Source: Anoplolepis gracilipes
Lineage: Eukaryota > Arthropoda > Insecta > Hymenoptera > Formicidae
Direction of reading: 5' to 3'
Length of the DNA stretch: 64,000 nucleotides
Assembly: GCF_047496725.1 (NCBI RefSeq)
Contig: NC_132977.1
Location: 157,001-221,000 of the forward strand
In this document: piece by piece, positions 36,655-50,220 of the stretch
Layout: each line of letters opens with the position of its first letter
Position numbering within the stretch: position 1 is the first letter of the stretch
Made by a program: the position numbers and the translations under genes
Notes under the pieces: generated by a model
The model's input: the letters and a program-made list of their open reading frames with translations, nothing else
What the model was told of the DNA's origin: nothing
Database searches by the model: none

Positions 36655-38516
36655 CTGAAACAACGTCATATTACAGTTGAGCTCATTGTTGCAAAAATAG
36701 TAGTACGATGAGAATGTTTTCATTTTTTTTTATTCATTCTACCTGCAATGTATATCAACTGATAATTATAATGTGTATTACTTTATGTATAATTTATTAT
36801 TTTATACTTTATTCATTATTATGTATATAATTATATTAATTTTAATAATTTTATTAAAATGTTATTATTTTAAGAAAATTTTTTAAAAATTTGACTCAAG
36901 ACGCTGTCAAGTGAGATAAAGAGCTTTATTTATTCAACGTTCGATGGGATGCAATTTCATCGATCTCCTTTCGCTTCCCCGACAAGATGTAACCGGCATC
37001 CTCTACTCATCTAATATTTAGGCGCGCCACAAGTTACGCCAAAGTAGTGTCATATAGTTGTGACACAAATATTTCTTTCTTTACGAAAACATCTTCATTA
37101 ATTTTTCTTTAATATCTTCTTCTTCGATAATATCATATGTTGAAAAAAAAATCGAAAAAACTCACTATCTTGAAATCAGTTTCTGATATTGAATATACGA
37201 AATTCATATATCTTCACGAAGAAAGAGATTATGTTTTAAAATTATTTTTTAAATTTATTTACACTTTATTAAAATTTTCTTTTATCATTTAATTCTCTAC
37301 TCTACATCAATCACATAATTAGCAGTGAACTTTTTCGCTCAATTTGCGCTCTGCGTCGTTTCACCATATCTCATCCAATCATATCCCATCGTTTCGCGTC
37401 AGAAAAAGTTACACTGTTTCCGCAAATTTGTGCGAAATTCGAGAGTTTTCCCTTTTCACTTATAAGGAAAAGTTACGTGATCGAGTGGTCCATCTGCACG
37501 ATCGACGCTATTTTCTCGCCGATTCAGCGTTTATTTCACGGACTGTATCTAGGACTACTCGTAGCACCCCCAAAGACAGCTATTATCAAGCTGATCAAGC
37601 TGATAGCAGCGAAGCGCGCGCGCAACTCCAAAAATAAAATGCGAATCCCAACGGAATTTGTGCAGCCGAGCTTCTGCGGAGAGAACCATTTTGATAATAC
37701 CTCATAGATAGTGCAACAGTCCTCTGTGCATCGTTCTCTCTTTTGCTGGTACATTAATTATTTCTGACTATTATCGAAAATGTTGTACTAACAGAATTTA
37801 TAACGCCACGAGCGCCTAGGTGGGCCAAAATTTTAAACAAAACATATTCCACAAAATTTTAAATACAAGCTGTTTAACACTAAAAGTACCGAGCGCTCAT
37901 TTCTGACCGTTTTTATTATTTTTTAGATTAATACTCTATTTGTGTTCTTCTTGTGTAAAATTCTAAAATTTTTCATCAATCATTTAATAAAGGAAATGAT
38001 TAATGCAAAATTTCAGAATCCTATTCTTAAACAAATTTAGTTTTTATATTAATATATATAACCAGTTCGTTTGACATGAGTTTTATATAAATAATTAGCA
38101 TAGTTATAATTAATTTTATAATAATAATTATACTAATAGAATTTGAGCATTATACGTAAAGAATTAGAATCTATATAAAAAATCTAAACTTACCGATCAT
38201 CTTAGGATAAGGAAGATTCAGATGATTCATAATGTCGACGAACTCTTCGAGCGATTTGGACAGTCTGGGATTATAAGCCTTCTCCTCGGCAACGGTAGTA
38301 ACGGTTCTGCCGTTGTAATCATGCGCCGGATACAGCCGATAATATTCCGGCAAACTCAATATCTTCTCGTGAACGGATTTATACAGAATCGCAGCGGATC
38401 CGCCCTGCGTACAAATGGTGCGAAAAATGCAACATTTTGAGCGGACGGTTAGATTACAATACGTTACAACACTACTTGTGATACAATAATATGTATACAC
38501 AATGATCGGAAAGAAA

Positions 38517-38547
<31 letters not shown>

Positions 38548-41500
38548 TAATGTATATTATCAAACATAATCAATAAGTTAAAAATAAACTAAAATAACAT
38601 ATGCATAATGTTCTAAATTAATTTAATCGGTAAGATGCTTTTGGCCGTTGGTCTCGATAAATTTCGAATAAATCTCGTTTCCACTTGTTTATATTATAAC
38701 GTTTGAAAATTAAAATTGATGGGAATTAAATCAATTTCGATCTCTGTCAAGTCACAATCAAGCAATGAAACAAAATTGCTCCAACTTGAAACATGTCACG
38801 GATGAAAATAATTTTCGTCAATTCTTGTGTGCTAAAAGGTCGTTTAATCGAGGTTTTAGGAGGAAAAAAAGTCGCGGCACGTTTATAAAATGTACCGGCA
38901 CATGGCACATGGTCGAACAACAATGACGGACGGCTATTCATCACACGAGTTGCGGAAAAGAAGTCTTTCATATTCCGGTTGATATATCGACGTTTACTTG
39001 TGCTACATGCGGAACGGAGAGAAAATGTTATTGCGCGCGGACGTCGACGTTTCGAGCTTCGAGCTTCGAGCTTCGAGCTTCGACGAGAATTCAGGATGTT
39101 GCCGCGTCATCCGTGTCTGTTCCAGATCGGCATCGATCGTCGATTAGTTATGACGTACAAATAAACGCCGTTTATCGACATCCGACAATTATATCGGCGA
39201 CAAATCGCAAATGGTATTTTCACTTAAAAAAAAAAAAAAAAAAAAAAAACGTTCGTTTTAATTAAGCGACAACGACGGTCGATTCGTTAAAAGAGATACA
39301 GTAACAACCGGTCGGTAGGAACTAATGCACTGAACTAATAAATTCGAGAGTGCAGGTCTGGGAAAAGTTTCATGGATCACGTGCAATCTATTGTTTATAC
39401 AGTTTGTCGAAAATTATCACATTTTTTCACAAATTAAATTTTTTTACAAGTTTTAGAGATTGTTGATTTCTTTGAAATATTTTGGTTGCACATTTTTTCA
39501 AACTTTTAAATTACAATAATAAAACTCTCTAAAAATAACTGAAAACTTTAGCAAGTTTTAAGTCAATCAAAAATATAGTTAAAATAAAATCTATAAATGA
39601 AGAGTAGAATCATATTATTTTTTTTATTTTTGCCGAGAAAAAAGATTTTCTTCTAAATTAATCAAAGAATGTGAAAAATTACGATGAGTTTGATTTGTTA
39701 AAATCGTCATACTTATTTGCATTTGTCACATCTTAAAGTGTCGATGATTAAAAGTTGCAAGCAAAATAAGAACATGTATATAATATTAACATGCAAGAGA
39801 CTGCATATTCTTCGCGGGAAAGGGTGAATTTAAACTTTATGGAGAAACTTTGTAGAGTCATTTTCACCGCACGTTTAACGCTAACATGGCTACCAAATTA
39901 GTTTCATTTGCTGATTACTTTTTATTTACTAGAGACTTTGCGACAAATCATATGAAATGAAATAATGATATAACTTACTAATGACAGATTAAAAGACATT
40001 TTAAGAAAAACATATAATGCTCAATCTTTTTTATATAATATAAAAGTTTAGATTCTTCTTTGGTGTATGTATTCTTTTATAAGCGCAAAAAAATAAAGTA
40101 ACTGATTTCTTTTTTTTTAACGCGACCGCTATGTTTAAATATTTTACCTTTGGATATACAATTCAACAAAGACATAATTTATAATAAAGTGAGATTCGTT
40201 ACATGAAGATTCCAACTAGTATTTGCCGTTAGCAATATTATACTTTACAAAGTACAATGGACGTTTTATCAATTCATTTCATATTTAGCCATAGTCGGGT
40301 GATATGTGCGCGATTTTTTGTCCTGTATTGTGATCTATAAATTATAAAAGCTTGTGCGGTTTGCCAAATATTATAAAATTTTCTAATGTATTATTCAGCG
40401 TTTTTTTTTTTTGTAATTACTTCATCTACTGACAAGGCCCGGAAGGAAGCCAAAATATTTAGATATGTCACAGTCATATATGTGTTAAAAAAAAAAAATA
40501 AAAAAAGAAAAACTTTTTTTATCCTGCGTCTCTTACTATACGTTCGGGCTCGTATTGATCTTTTTTATCATTTAATTTTAATCACACGAGCCTATCTTTG
40601 TATTATATTTTTGTTTTATTATTTTAACACAACTTCATATCAAATATTATCATTTTCTCAAAAGTAAAACTACGATTTATATGCAATTACACGGAAAGGA
40701 AAGATACATATATATATACGTTATAAAAGGTATGATAATCACGTGCATTCGCAAAAATGACTTTTTCGGCGAATTTTCCGATCAGGCTTACCTGAAAATC
40801 AGTTCTGCCACATCCTCGTATCAAGAGTGCATCACCCGTAAACGCGATTGCCTGCTCATCGCAAACGTATGTGACGCAACCTGTGTGCACAAGTATCAAA
40901 TGGAATATTTACGATATCATGCTTCACTTCGCGTATCCACCATCCGGCAAGCATCGCATCGTTTTTTGAACGGAATATGTATATCTATCTCTTCGCGGCG
41001 ATTCGCTTCGTAATCGGCCGGTACGATAAATTGAGTTCTCGTTCGTCAGCTCGTTCATCCTATTTGCGATATTGCGTTTGGCGAAAAAAAAAGGAAGAAA
41101 AAGAGTATCGCGAACAGATATATTACACTCGCTCGAAAAATGTTGAATGAGACGAATAGCTATATCCAACATAGAAATTATGATTTGTACCTAGAGAGAC
41201 ATAAAAATGGTCTGACGTAAAGTGAGATGATATGATAGTAACACTTACATAAATGCGTAAAATGAATTTCCAACGATAAAATTACAATAACCAATTATTA
41301 CCTAATACACTTGATTAAAGATTAAATTAATATTTAAATTAAATTAAAATTTAAAAAGATTAAAAGATTAAATTAATATTTACTAATGTGATAATATTAT
41401 TATAATAAATATAATGTAATATCAATTTTATGATAAATAATTCTTTGTAATTCATTTAATCCCTCTAACGATATAACTCCAAAATAATAAGCGTTTTAAC

Positions 41501-44500
41501 ATTTTAATCAAAAATAATGAGTCAATTTTGAATTTATAAATTGCTGAAAAGTTCTTTGAAACTTTCTGCATATTGGTATAGGTATCGAAATCTCAATATA
41601 AATATTTGCTTTGTAAAATTTGACTTTTTGTTCTCATATACAATAAATGCGATGCACATGTAGCGCAAAAAGATTGCAATATCTAAGAATTTAATTCATA
41701 TCGTATTCATATCGTATGACCCTTTTTTAGCGTATATAAGAGAATAAAGCTAAGATCAAATATTTATTGCACGCTAGTCACGTATTTGGCAAAAATCGCG
41801 CCTATATCGAGCAAATCCGATATAGAGATAATTTAGACGTCTTCAGGATATCTTCTGGACAAACGATTGACGACGAGTAGCAAAATCTGGCACGATCAAT
41901 AAGAACCCTCTTTTTTCATCCCATTCCGCCGTAAACTCCAGTGGCAATGTACGTGTAGTAGTTTACACGTGTACAAGTACAAGTATCCCAAAATTAGAGA
42001 ACAAACTAAAAAAAAAGCTATTTGTTGCCAAAAATTATTTTTTAATTACTAGATAAAGTTAGAAAAAGTTTCGCGCAAGTCTGTTTTAAAATTGAAATAA
42101 ATATGATAAAAAATTATGTTTTATTTCATCAAAAATAAAGTTTAATAAAAATCTAATTTTTTAATTAATTAAATTTTAAGATCAATTATGAGACATTTAA
42201 AAATTAAATATGTCGAAAAAGATATCACACACACCCACACACTGACGATGAAATAATACTCTATTAATTTTTTCGCTAAAAAGAAAAATTAACTTTGAAA
42301 TTTATCAGAAAATATGTAATTTCCGATAGTGGGGTAATAAGTTCTAGAATATCCGCTAAGATCATTTCGGCCTGAGCGGGAACACCTTCTTAATAATACA
42401 AAAAAATATTAATGTCTATCAATATGTGTATTAAAAAAGCTATAAAAATATGGCACCTATATAATAATTTCTGGACAAAGACCAACTCAAATTAATTACT
42501 CTAATGGTACTATATCATATACAACATACGCGAAATTTAGAATACGATGTAACACATATTCGTCTAAGCATGTGCGAATATAATATAAAGAAAAGAGACA
42601 ATAATATAAGATAGATCAGATAAAATTGAAACACTGAGATCAAATTTTAATCTTCTTGAAAGAAATGTTTTAAATATATAAAAAAAGTATCTGGAAAACT
42701 TATATTTTTATGTCGTTAGTGTACAATATTAAAAATTACGATAATAATATAAATTTCTACATTTATAAATATTTAATGTCAGTTTTTTGAAAGTTTATTC
42801 CAATTAAAATCATAATCATAAATATATCTCATATTTTTGCCTTCTTTTCTTGGCAGCTGTATTAAATATCTTTATTCCACGTTAGAAATTATTGAATTTA
42901 TGTCATATTTTTAAATGCTTAAGTTTTTAACTTGATATTCGAGAAAGATGCGCGTTATATCCTTGATCTTTTCAATCCATGTATAAAATAGCGCCGCCTC
43001 TCACCGTTCTCGCAAGAAAGTATTCGCCACCTTTCTCGGCATCTCAATTAATAAAATAGTAGACCAGGTGAATGCGATCGATCGCACAAGAAATATAACT
43101 CAATAAAATTGTGAATTTATCTATAATTTATCATGTTATAGTTTCGAGATTTTTGCTATGACACTCGAAAATGCATTCCGTATTTATCGCGCGAATGTAT
43201 TAAGAAATGCATTAAACTATAGATTATTTATTGCATTATAAAGATTTAAAATATATATGATGAAAAAAGTATAAAATATAATATATAGACGTTAAACTAC
43301 TTACACCATATAAAATATATAGTGTAAAGTATTAAAAAGGAAATATTATAAAATAATGGATATTTTTAATAAGTGTAAAGTTTTTTTTTTTTTTTTTTTA
43401 AATAAAAGATTAAGAGTCAAAGCTCTCAAAAACACGTCTACTATTAAAACAATATATTAAAGAATATTAAAAATTTTTTTGAAATAAAAAAGATTAAAAA
43501 AAGAAGACAAGAAAAAAAGTGAACATTCCTTTTTTCATTTAGACGAGACAACAACATATATCATGTTATATATGTGCGTTTATTGTAACGCGAAATAGTT
43601 CACAGAAAACATGTCGAGAAAATACTGAAAATCCACGTATGTATGTATCAAATATGATACACTGTGTACTTAGCCCTTTATAGAGCAGCGCTGTTTTACC
43701 ACACCATGTAGCTGACATATGAGCGATGATAAAATGCTAAATGGGCAATGGTATATTTTACCATCCAAAAACAAATAAACAAAAATTACAATCACGATGT
43801 TTCTGACAAGAAAGATTGCACGCTATATATTTTTTCGATAATAATGTAACAATACCTAATTAGGCATATAGTTTTTGCACGTTTATATATCTTGCATTTT
43901 AAAAAGATTAATAAGTTGCAAAATAAAACCGTATGCAAGAATGTCCTGCGGGATATTTAAAATGTCATATAAAACATTAGATAAAAAGCTACAATTATTC
44001 AAATTATTAAGAAAAACATGTAATAAAAAAATAATAAAAATTATCGGTTCTTGCAAACTCAAGTTGCAATCAACCTTCCACATATACATATATGTATATT
44101 CATATTATTTATAATATTATTTAGTATTAAATATTGATTTATTCTAAATTTCGACGACGTCATAAGATCGTCGGACATTTTGCCGCGAAGGTTTCGAAAT
44201 ATACATTATATTTATCAAATTAGTTGCTCTAAAAAAAAATCTGACCTTCGGTATGACCTGGGGTAGGCAGCACTTTCAATTGATATCTGCCGAATTGGAC
44301 GTGATCATATGGTTCCAGGAGTATGTCTGCCTCGGCACCGCTACTGCGCGATATCATAGATCTGCAATCAGGCAACAGCGACTTCAGTCGACCTGTCCCG
44401 GTGATATGGTCTGCGTGTACGTGCGTGTTGACTGTAACAGTGAGAAAGATTGTCGTGAAGCAAAGATGCTAGTCATTGTTACCAGTAAATGCATAATCGA

Positions 44501-46416
44501 TAAATATTGGCGAGTTCGCGCGAGATGATGCGCGCTACGGGCAATCCTAGAACCAACAAACGTTCTTTTTAATCAGAAAATCGATCATGATATGACTCAA
44601 TGTACAACGGTATATAGATGCAAAAATTATACAACATGAAAAATTAAAAAAGATGTCTTGATTGTAAAATTCACATTAATTAGCTACAAAATTAAATTTA
44701 GAATTAAATTATAAAATTAATTTTATTAATCATAAAATTAAGTTTTAGGATATTTAGAATATTTAATATCAATCATTTGAAAAACTTGTGACGCTGTGAT
44801 ATTGATCAGAAAATCTAAATCCAATGTAAGAAGAATTTTGGAATATTTTATAACACACGTACACAAACGTGTAGGTACACATAATTATATCACATTAAAT
44901 ATTTATTTAATTAGTTACCTCGCTCTTTATACGATTGAATCATGAATAATTCGCATATAGTTTTACAGAAGTTGAACAGTATTAATAGCGCGCATTATCC
45001 AAAAATTATGGAAATGTTCATTTTTTTTTCGGAATAGAATTGGCATATACAAAGTCATAATTCGCATAAACGAAGTCATATGTTCCACAAAGTGATCCCT
45101 CGTAAAAATCACTTCATGATTTGATAGCTAATAGCATATTAAGTAATATGATAAGTCTATCAATTCTGATATACGATACATCGTATTCTGTTTCTTTTTA
45201 ACGAACTAAAAAGGGCTAATATCCTTTGTTTTAATAGAAATAAATATTGACTTTTTGTAGAGAAAGAGAGAGAGAGAGAGAGAGAGAAGGGGGAAGAGAA
45301 GAAGAATTTGCACAACTAATAATATTAAAAATTAAAATATTAAATAAAGAAAAAAGCATTGTATGTATCTTTTCTACGCATTAAGAAAAAGTTATGTCGT
45401 ATGCTTAAATATAAATATTGTGTGTTTTCGTTTTGAGAGCATACTTAATAATGCATATACATATATCTCTTCATATATATTTTCAGAGTTTAATAAAAAA
45501 GTTTTTGTAACAATGACTATTATATAATTCTATCCTTATAATATGTATAATCATATCCTTTTTCATAACATTTTGGAATAATTTATTTGTGTCCCTTTTT
45601 TCACTATCATTTGTAATAATAATTATTTCTATAATTGCAACATAATTTCAAAGAGGTATATTGCATTAGACATTAGACAAACAAAAAGTATTTTGAGGGG
45701 GAGAAAGAGAGCGAGAGAGTGTGTTAAGAATTAAACTTGATTAATTTCTATGCAGATCCACTTGCGCACGCGATAAGCACGATTTGTCGAGGAAATAATC
45801 CTTTTGTTGCACGATACACTCGAAATATTATACTATAGGAGAAAATCGGATCGGATCGTATCCAAAGTTGAAATTCTTTATCGATATTGGTAAAGTTCAA
45901 CGATGTGCCTGGACACTCTCACCGGGTTTATGGTCCACGGCGCACGGCCTCGTGTTAACCCCCGGAACAATAGCAAAACTATGCGCGTCCGTCCTTAGCA
46001 GCATAGTGGGATTGCATGCCAATTCATTATGAAGTTCGGCAAATATTGGTCGGTTAGTAGGATAGTTTGCAATATAATTCTGCGCTCGACTCGTAAATCA
46101 CATTACGTGGCATCCTGTAATTGCCGACAAGTACGTTTCCGACGAACGAGTAACGACGATAATAAGTTAATATATTTTGTTGCCAAGTAAAGTAAAATAT
46201 AATTTATTAGTTTTTGATTAAAGCGTTTTATAGAGAACGTTAATAAATTTCAAAATATTGCATTTTAGAATATTAAAATGTCATTGATTTTGCGCAACGT
46301 TAATGTTAAATATCTCGTTATCAAATTCTCTGAGATCTAAAAGTACAGGAGATTGAAAAAATTCTAAAAAATTCAGATATAATATTTTAAAAACAAAAAG
46401 AGTAACTTATCAACAA

Positions 46417-46459
<43 letters not shown>

Positions 46460-48145
46460 TCAGTTTAATGATTTGCGAATTATAAACGTCGCAAAAAAAT
46501 GTCACGAAGCAAAACTTTACACATATTTATCTCAAATGTCTTTAAAATTGTACATTTAAAAGAAACTAATATTTCTTAACACGCTAATAATGATGCGCTT
46601 CAATATTTAATTTCCTAAAGATCATATAAGAATAAAAATTTGATTTTCGAAAGAAAGTATGTATAAAAATATTACACAAAAAACTTTATTTTAATGTATT
46701 ATTTCGATTAAATGTATCTTCAAAATTATATTCGCAAGGATGATTGACACAAAATCAATGTATCTTCTCCAATAGTTTCTATATTCGGCACAAGTCAAAT
46801 TTCGAAAATTAAGCAAATTGCTATTATAAATTAATGTGACGTTATTTTAACGCGTATTAAAAAAAAATCAAAGTTACTTTCAAAAAAAATTAATATATTC
46901 TGTTTGTAATCTAATTGAAAAATAATCTTATAATCTTATAATCTATATATAATCTTCATTAAATAATATCGGATAATATAAAAAAACCGTGTAATTCTTC
47001 CACGTGTTTCTCTCACATATTGATTTTTCATTATTTTTCACAAACAGCGATATTTTTACGTGCGAGAGTATAATCTATATTGGGTAACAACTTACGGGCA
47101 TATTTTAACGTTAATCCCAGCTCCTCGATGATTTTTTTATCACGTTCAACCCATTCGACAACTGGATCGATTAAAATTGCTTCCTTATTGTTGATATCAG
47201 CCAGCAAATATGTATATGTGCTCGATATAGGATCAAAAAACTGAAAATTTAAATAATTATTTTATTAATTTAGCAATATAATACAGATATACAGTAAAAA
47301 TTACATTGTAAATAATAAATTCTCGTTTATAATATATCGCTTTTCTGATTTTATCTCTCATAATTATATTATTACATTATACATAAAATTAAATATATAT
47401 GTATACATATATGTATACACATTAAAGTATTGATTAATTAAACGAAAACAAATAAAACAAAATCAAATGAGGTAAAACTAATCTCTCATCACATGTTGTG
47501 TAATAAAGACACAAAAAAGATAAAAGGAATTTTCGAACAATAATTTTCAATTATATTTACTGCACGTTATGCTTTCCGCTGTTCTAGACATGTTAAACAA
47601 CAAAAAAAGAGATATAAAAAATAAAAGGGTCAATTTAATGCAAATGAGCGTTTTTCCATTTAACAATGTTTAGCGAAATATATTTTAAATCTTGTCACAC
47701 ATATATGTTTTTTTGTTTATTCTAACTTTTGATTCATGTATAACACGTGCACAACAACTGAAAATAATTTTTTGAGAATATGCGATTGCTCACCACCATT
47801 ACCACGAAATATAAAATATATAATAATTTTGTATTTTGTAAAATATTAACGCGCAATATTCACTAATTCTGTTAATAGTAATCCGTTTTTTTTTGCAATA
47901 ATTCAAATATAATACTTCTCTTTTTGTTGAAATATTTCATTGTTAGTGAAAATCAAATTTGCTTTACTGAACATATAAATCTGTATAACAACGAACATGT
48001 AATAGCATATTTTTCTATCAAAACTATTTCTTTGTTAAATATGCGTTTATAAGGATTGTTGAAATTAATATCAATTTTATTCGACAATTGCCGAATATAA
48101 ATAGCATTACGTTACATTACAACTTGTTACTTTAATGCTACATTT

Positions 48146-48182
<37 letters not shown>

Positions 48183-48594
48183 CTTTATTATAGAAATGTA
48201 CTATAGAAATTAATAAAATTTATAAAAACAATAGTAAATAATTTATTTTTCATATCTTCACACATCCAGGCTGAATCCAGTATCAATTTACCTTTTGGTC
48301 GATAAATCAAATTTTCATCCAAATGTATATGTATATCTCCAAACAACTATTTCAAATGTCTGCTATAATTAAATGGAAAAAAAACTGTATCAAAACAACA
48401 CGCATTCATTAAAAAAAATTTGCCAATACAGAATATCTCTATGTATTGCACAAACAATACAGATGTGAAAACATCAAAACCGTTACATATAAAATCAACA
48501 TTGAGTTGAAAAACGAATGTAATTCATTTTCATTTAATCGATCAAAACAAATTTGTCCGTGTTGTATATATGTATATCTATATATGTGTGTGTG

Positions 48595-48644
<50 letters not shown>

Positions 48645-49320
48645 CATATCGATTTATAATTATTGATTTAGATTTTTCTAAAATGTTTCGGTGTAATATA
48701 ATTCAAAATATATATAAAACTACTAATAAAGCAAGGAAAAGTTATATAATAATTTTGGAGTCGAAAGGAAAATTAGTCATATACAATTTTGATTTTTAAT
48801 TATTTGACAATCTTTTTATATATCTTTATCACATAATAAGTATATATTATACGAAATGTGAAGAAATTAATAGTCAAAAATTACAACCATCAGTCCTATA
48901 ATTTTCCATCTATAAAACACAAGTCGACACAACTCATCTGCTCTCATGGTCATTTTGAGCGAACTATAAATTGACTTAATCAACGATAATTTGTAGAATG
49001 ATAAACAAAATTTTTAACGAGATATGTATATGTATATGTAACAAATATAGAGATATATGCTATCGATCGTTTTACTAATTAATCAATAATCAAAATAATA
49101 AATTAATCGAAATTTGGTCAAATAACCATAAGAGTCGATTCCGCTAAATGGAAAGTATTTATTGTCGTCGGATAGCAAGTGCGAACAACTGCCCGTAAGA
49201 TGACAGATGCGGCTGACATGCGTATTACGTAGACGGTTCTTCGCGTGGCGCGAATTACCTAACCTGGCGGAAGAGAAAATCTCTTGAGAAGGGCACCCGC
49301 TCCGTCAGAACGTCGACCAT
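36590..49320 (-). CDS. ETHE1: ETHE1 persulfide dioxygenase, mitochondrial (complete, six coding exons)
   Basis: Encodes a metallo-beta-lactamase-fold, Fe(II)-dependent sulfur dioxygenase that oxidises glutathione persulfide to sulfite in mitochondrial hydrogen sulfide breakdown (family knowledge). Exons 49264-49320, 47096-47240, 44246-44431, 40792-40880, 38194-38404 and 36590-36654 join in frame to 753 nt, giving 250 aa plus TAG. Visible residues: the HVHADH metal motif at 71-76; His127 in TPGHTEG; Asp146 in FTGDALLIRGCGRTDFQ; His187 in YPAHDYNG. These equal human His79, His135 and Asp154 with a constant 8-residue offset. The C-terminus has VPSNKVCG, like the human VPANMRCG. An in-frame TAA lies upstream of the chosen ATG, fixing the start. 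Length is normal (human 254 aa). The gene is head-to-head with RpS19. Identification is secure. Confidence 0.96.
36655..38193 (-). other. ETHE1 intron 5
   Basis: A 1.5-kb GT-AG intron. A moderately GC-rich patch near 37330-37720 reads open on the plus strand for about 97 codons but matches no family I know; it is treated as non-coding. Confidence 0.75.
38194..38404 (-). CDS. ETHE1: ETHE1 coding exon 5
   Basis: Runs from a TACGCAG acceptor to a GATCG|GTAAGT donor. It encodes GGSAAILYKSVHEKIL, then LYPAHDYNGRTVTTVAEEK, then NPRLSKSLEEFVDIM and LNLPYPKMI, aligning along its length with the human C-terminal half. Confidence 0.96.
38405..40791 (-). other. ETHE1 intron 4
   Basis: AT-rich intron with an (AT)n run near 38524-38549, a 7-bp tandem repeat at 39054-39081 and a poly(A) tract near 39226-39249. 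No extra exon was recognised. Confidence 0.75.
39054..39081. repeat. (GAGCTTC)4 heptanucleotide array
   Basis: Four perfect 7-bp units in ETHE1 intron 4. Confidence 0.95.
40792..40880 (-). CDS. ETHE1: ETHE1 coding exon 4
   Basis: Eighty-nine nucleotides between a CACACAG acceptor and a CAG|GTAAGC donor. It encodes CVTYVCDEQAIAFTG, then DALLIRGCGRTDFQ, with the bridging metal ligand Asp146 and the RGCGR segment typical of ETHE1. Confidence 0.96.
40881..44245 (-). other. ETHE1 intron 3
   Basis: AT-rich intron of about 3.4 kb with a poly(T) tract near 43381-43399. Nothing coding was recognised on either strand. Confidence 0.75.
44246..44431 (-). CDS. ETHE1: ETHE1 coding exon 3 (HxHxDH metal site)
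   Basis: Runs from a GTTACAG acceptor to an ACCGAAG|GTCAGA donor. It carries NTHVHADHITGTG with the iron-binding HxHxDH motif, SMISRSSGAEADI, and ends at TPGHTE containing metal ligand His127. Both boundary codons are split and restored exactly by the neighbouring exons. Confidence 0.96.
44432..47095 (-). other. ETHE1 intron 2
   Basis: AT-rich intron of about 2.7 kb with a (GA)n run near 45260-45287, an (AT)n run at 46419-46452 and a higher-GC island near 45890-46150 of unknown role. Confidence 0.75.
46419..46452. repeat. (AT)n microsatellite
   Basis: A perfect AT run in ETHE1 intron 2. Confidence 0.9.
47096..47240 (-). CDS. ETHE1: ETHE1 coding exon 2
   Basis: Runs from a TTTTCAG acceptor to a GCCC|GTAAGT donor. 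It encodes FFDPISSTYTYLLADINN, then EAILIDPVVEWVERD and ELGLTLKYA: the first beta strands of the metallo-hydrolase fold, very close to human FEPVSCTFTYLLGD and AVLIDPV. Confidence 0.95.
47241..49263 (-). other. ETHE1 intron 1
   Basis: AT-rich 2-kb intron with (AT)n microsatellites at about 48160-48181 and 48597-48639. No exon was recognised. Confidence 0.75.
48597..48639. repeat. (AT)n microsatellite
   Basis: A perfect AT run in ETHE1 intron 1, preceded by a short (TG)n. Confidence 0.9.
49264..49320 (-). CDS. ETHE1: ETHE1 coding exon 1
   Basis: Nineteen codons, from ATG at 49320-49318 to a CAG|GTTAGG donor. It encodes MVDVLTERVPFSRDFLFRQ, matching the LLRQ that precedes the fold in human ETHE1. 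The upstream frame is closed by TAA thirteen codons before the ATG. The N-terminus is short for a mitochondrial presequence but has basic and hydrophobic residues. Confidence 0.9.
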
Positions 49321-50149
49321 GATGTGATTTGTGCACGTCCCAATTCTCGACGAAGATTATCGGCAAAGTTAACACTCGACAGAGGTTCCGGATCATAGTC
49401 GTTTTTACACCGTTATGCGTCGTTATACTGTCACACATTGATTCGTCACACGATGCATGTAACGATGACTAATGACGATGACAGCTTGCCGCTTATCGTA
49501 TCCGTTGAGCAATATTATGCAATATGTACAGGAGATAAAGCTATTTTCTGTAAGGTTGTAATATAATTCGATAACCTTTCTTAAAGCACGCCGGTTTGTC
49601 GGGTCACGACTCACGATACTATTCACGTGAATAATGAGATCTGAGATTGAATATTGAATCTGAAAATTTATTCGTATATCAATGAACTTTGCCATAAATT
49701 GCGGAGACTGTCGTCATTGAGCGATTTGCTGTCAACGTCAGTCACGCCATTTTGGACTAGAGGTTGCCCATCTTGGGAAATTGTATAATCCTAGATCCTA
49801 GCCATTCTCCCAGGCTCCGCGCTCCGTTCTGTCCGATTAACAATAGCATGATCAGCATTCTCTTGCAAAGGTGTGTTGTAATGATAATTTTCTGGCAAAT
49901 TAAACTTTTTTTTTTTTTCAGTAAACAAGCTGAGAGTTTAGTAAACAAGTGAGAGAGTTTGCATAGAAATGTATCGGTTTAATGATTTTTTTACCGAAAT
50001 CGGTTATCGAAATTTATTCAGACCTAGAACATTCGGAGCATTTGGAGGAATTTGCTTTAATTCGTTTACACACGTTACACATGTGTGCACATGCACATGC
50101 ATGTCACTTTACGTAAGGATTGTTTTACTAAGTTGAGTTGTTTTCACAG
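49321..50149. promoter_or_regulatory. Divergent ETHE1/RpS19 promoter region and RpS19 5' UTR intron
   Basis: The 829 bp between the two start codons must hold both promoters and 5' UTRs. The plus strand carries CGCCATTTTGG at about 49746-49756, whose complement contains AAAATGGCG, a YY1/Pho-type core common near ribosomal protein promoters. The RpS19 ATG directly abuts a strong acceptor (TTTTCACAG|ATG), so at least one intron lies in the RpS19 5' UTR. A plausible donor, AAAG|GTGTGT, is near 49869. Exact starts cannot be set. Confidence 0.6.
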
Positions 50150-50220
50150 ATGCCGTCTGTAACTTTAAAGGATGTGGATCAGCAAAAATTTGTGAAGGCT
50201 TTTGCAGCCTTTCTCAAAAA
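50150..50220 (+). CDS. RpS19: RpS19 first coding exon
   Basis: Seventy-one nucleotides between TTTTCACAG and GTGAGT. It encodes MPSVTLKDVDQQ, then KFVKAFAAFLK, and the first two bases of a Lys codon. Confidence 0.95.

Noticed and set aside
37344..37754. Overlapping frames on both strands in ETHE1 intron 5
   Set aside because: They lie between two confirmed ETHE1 exons, overlap each other and match no known protein.
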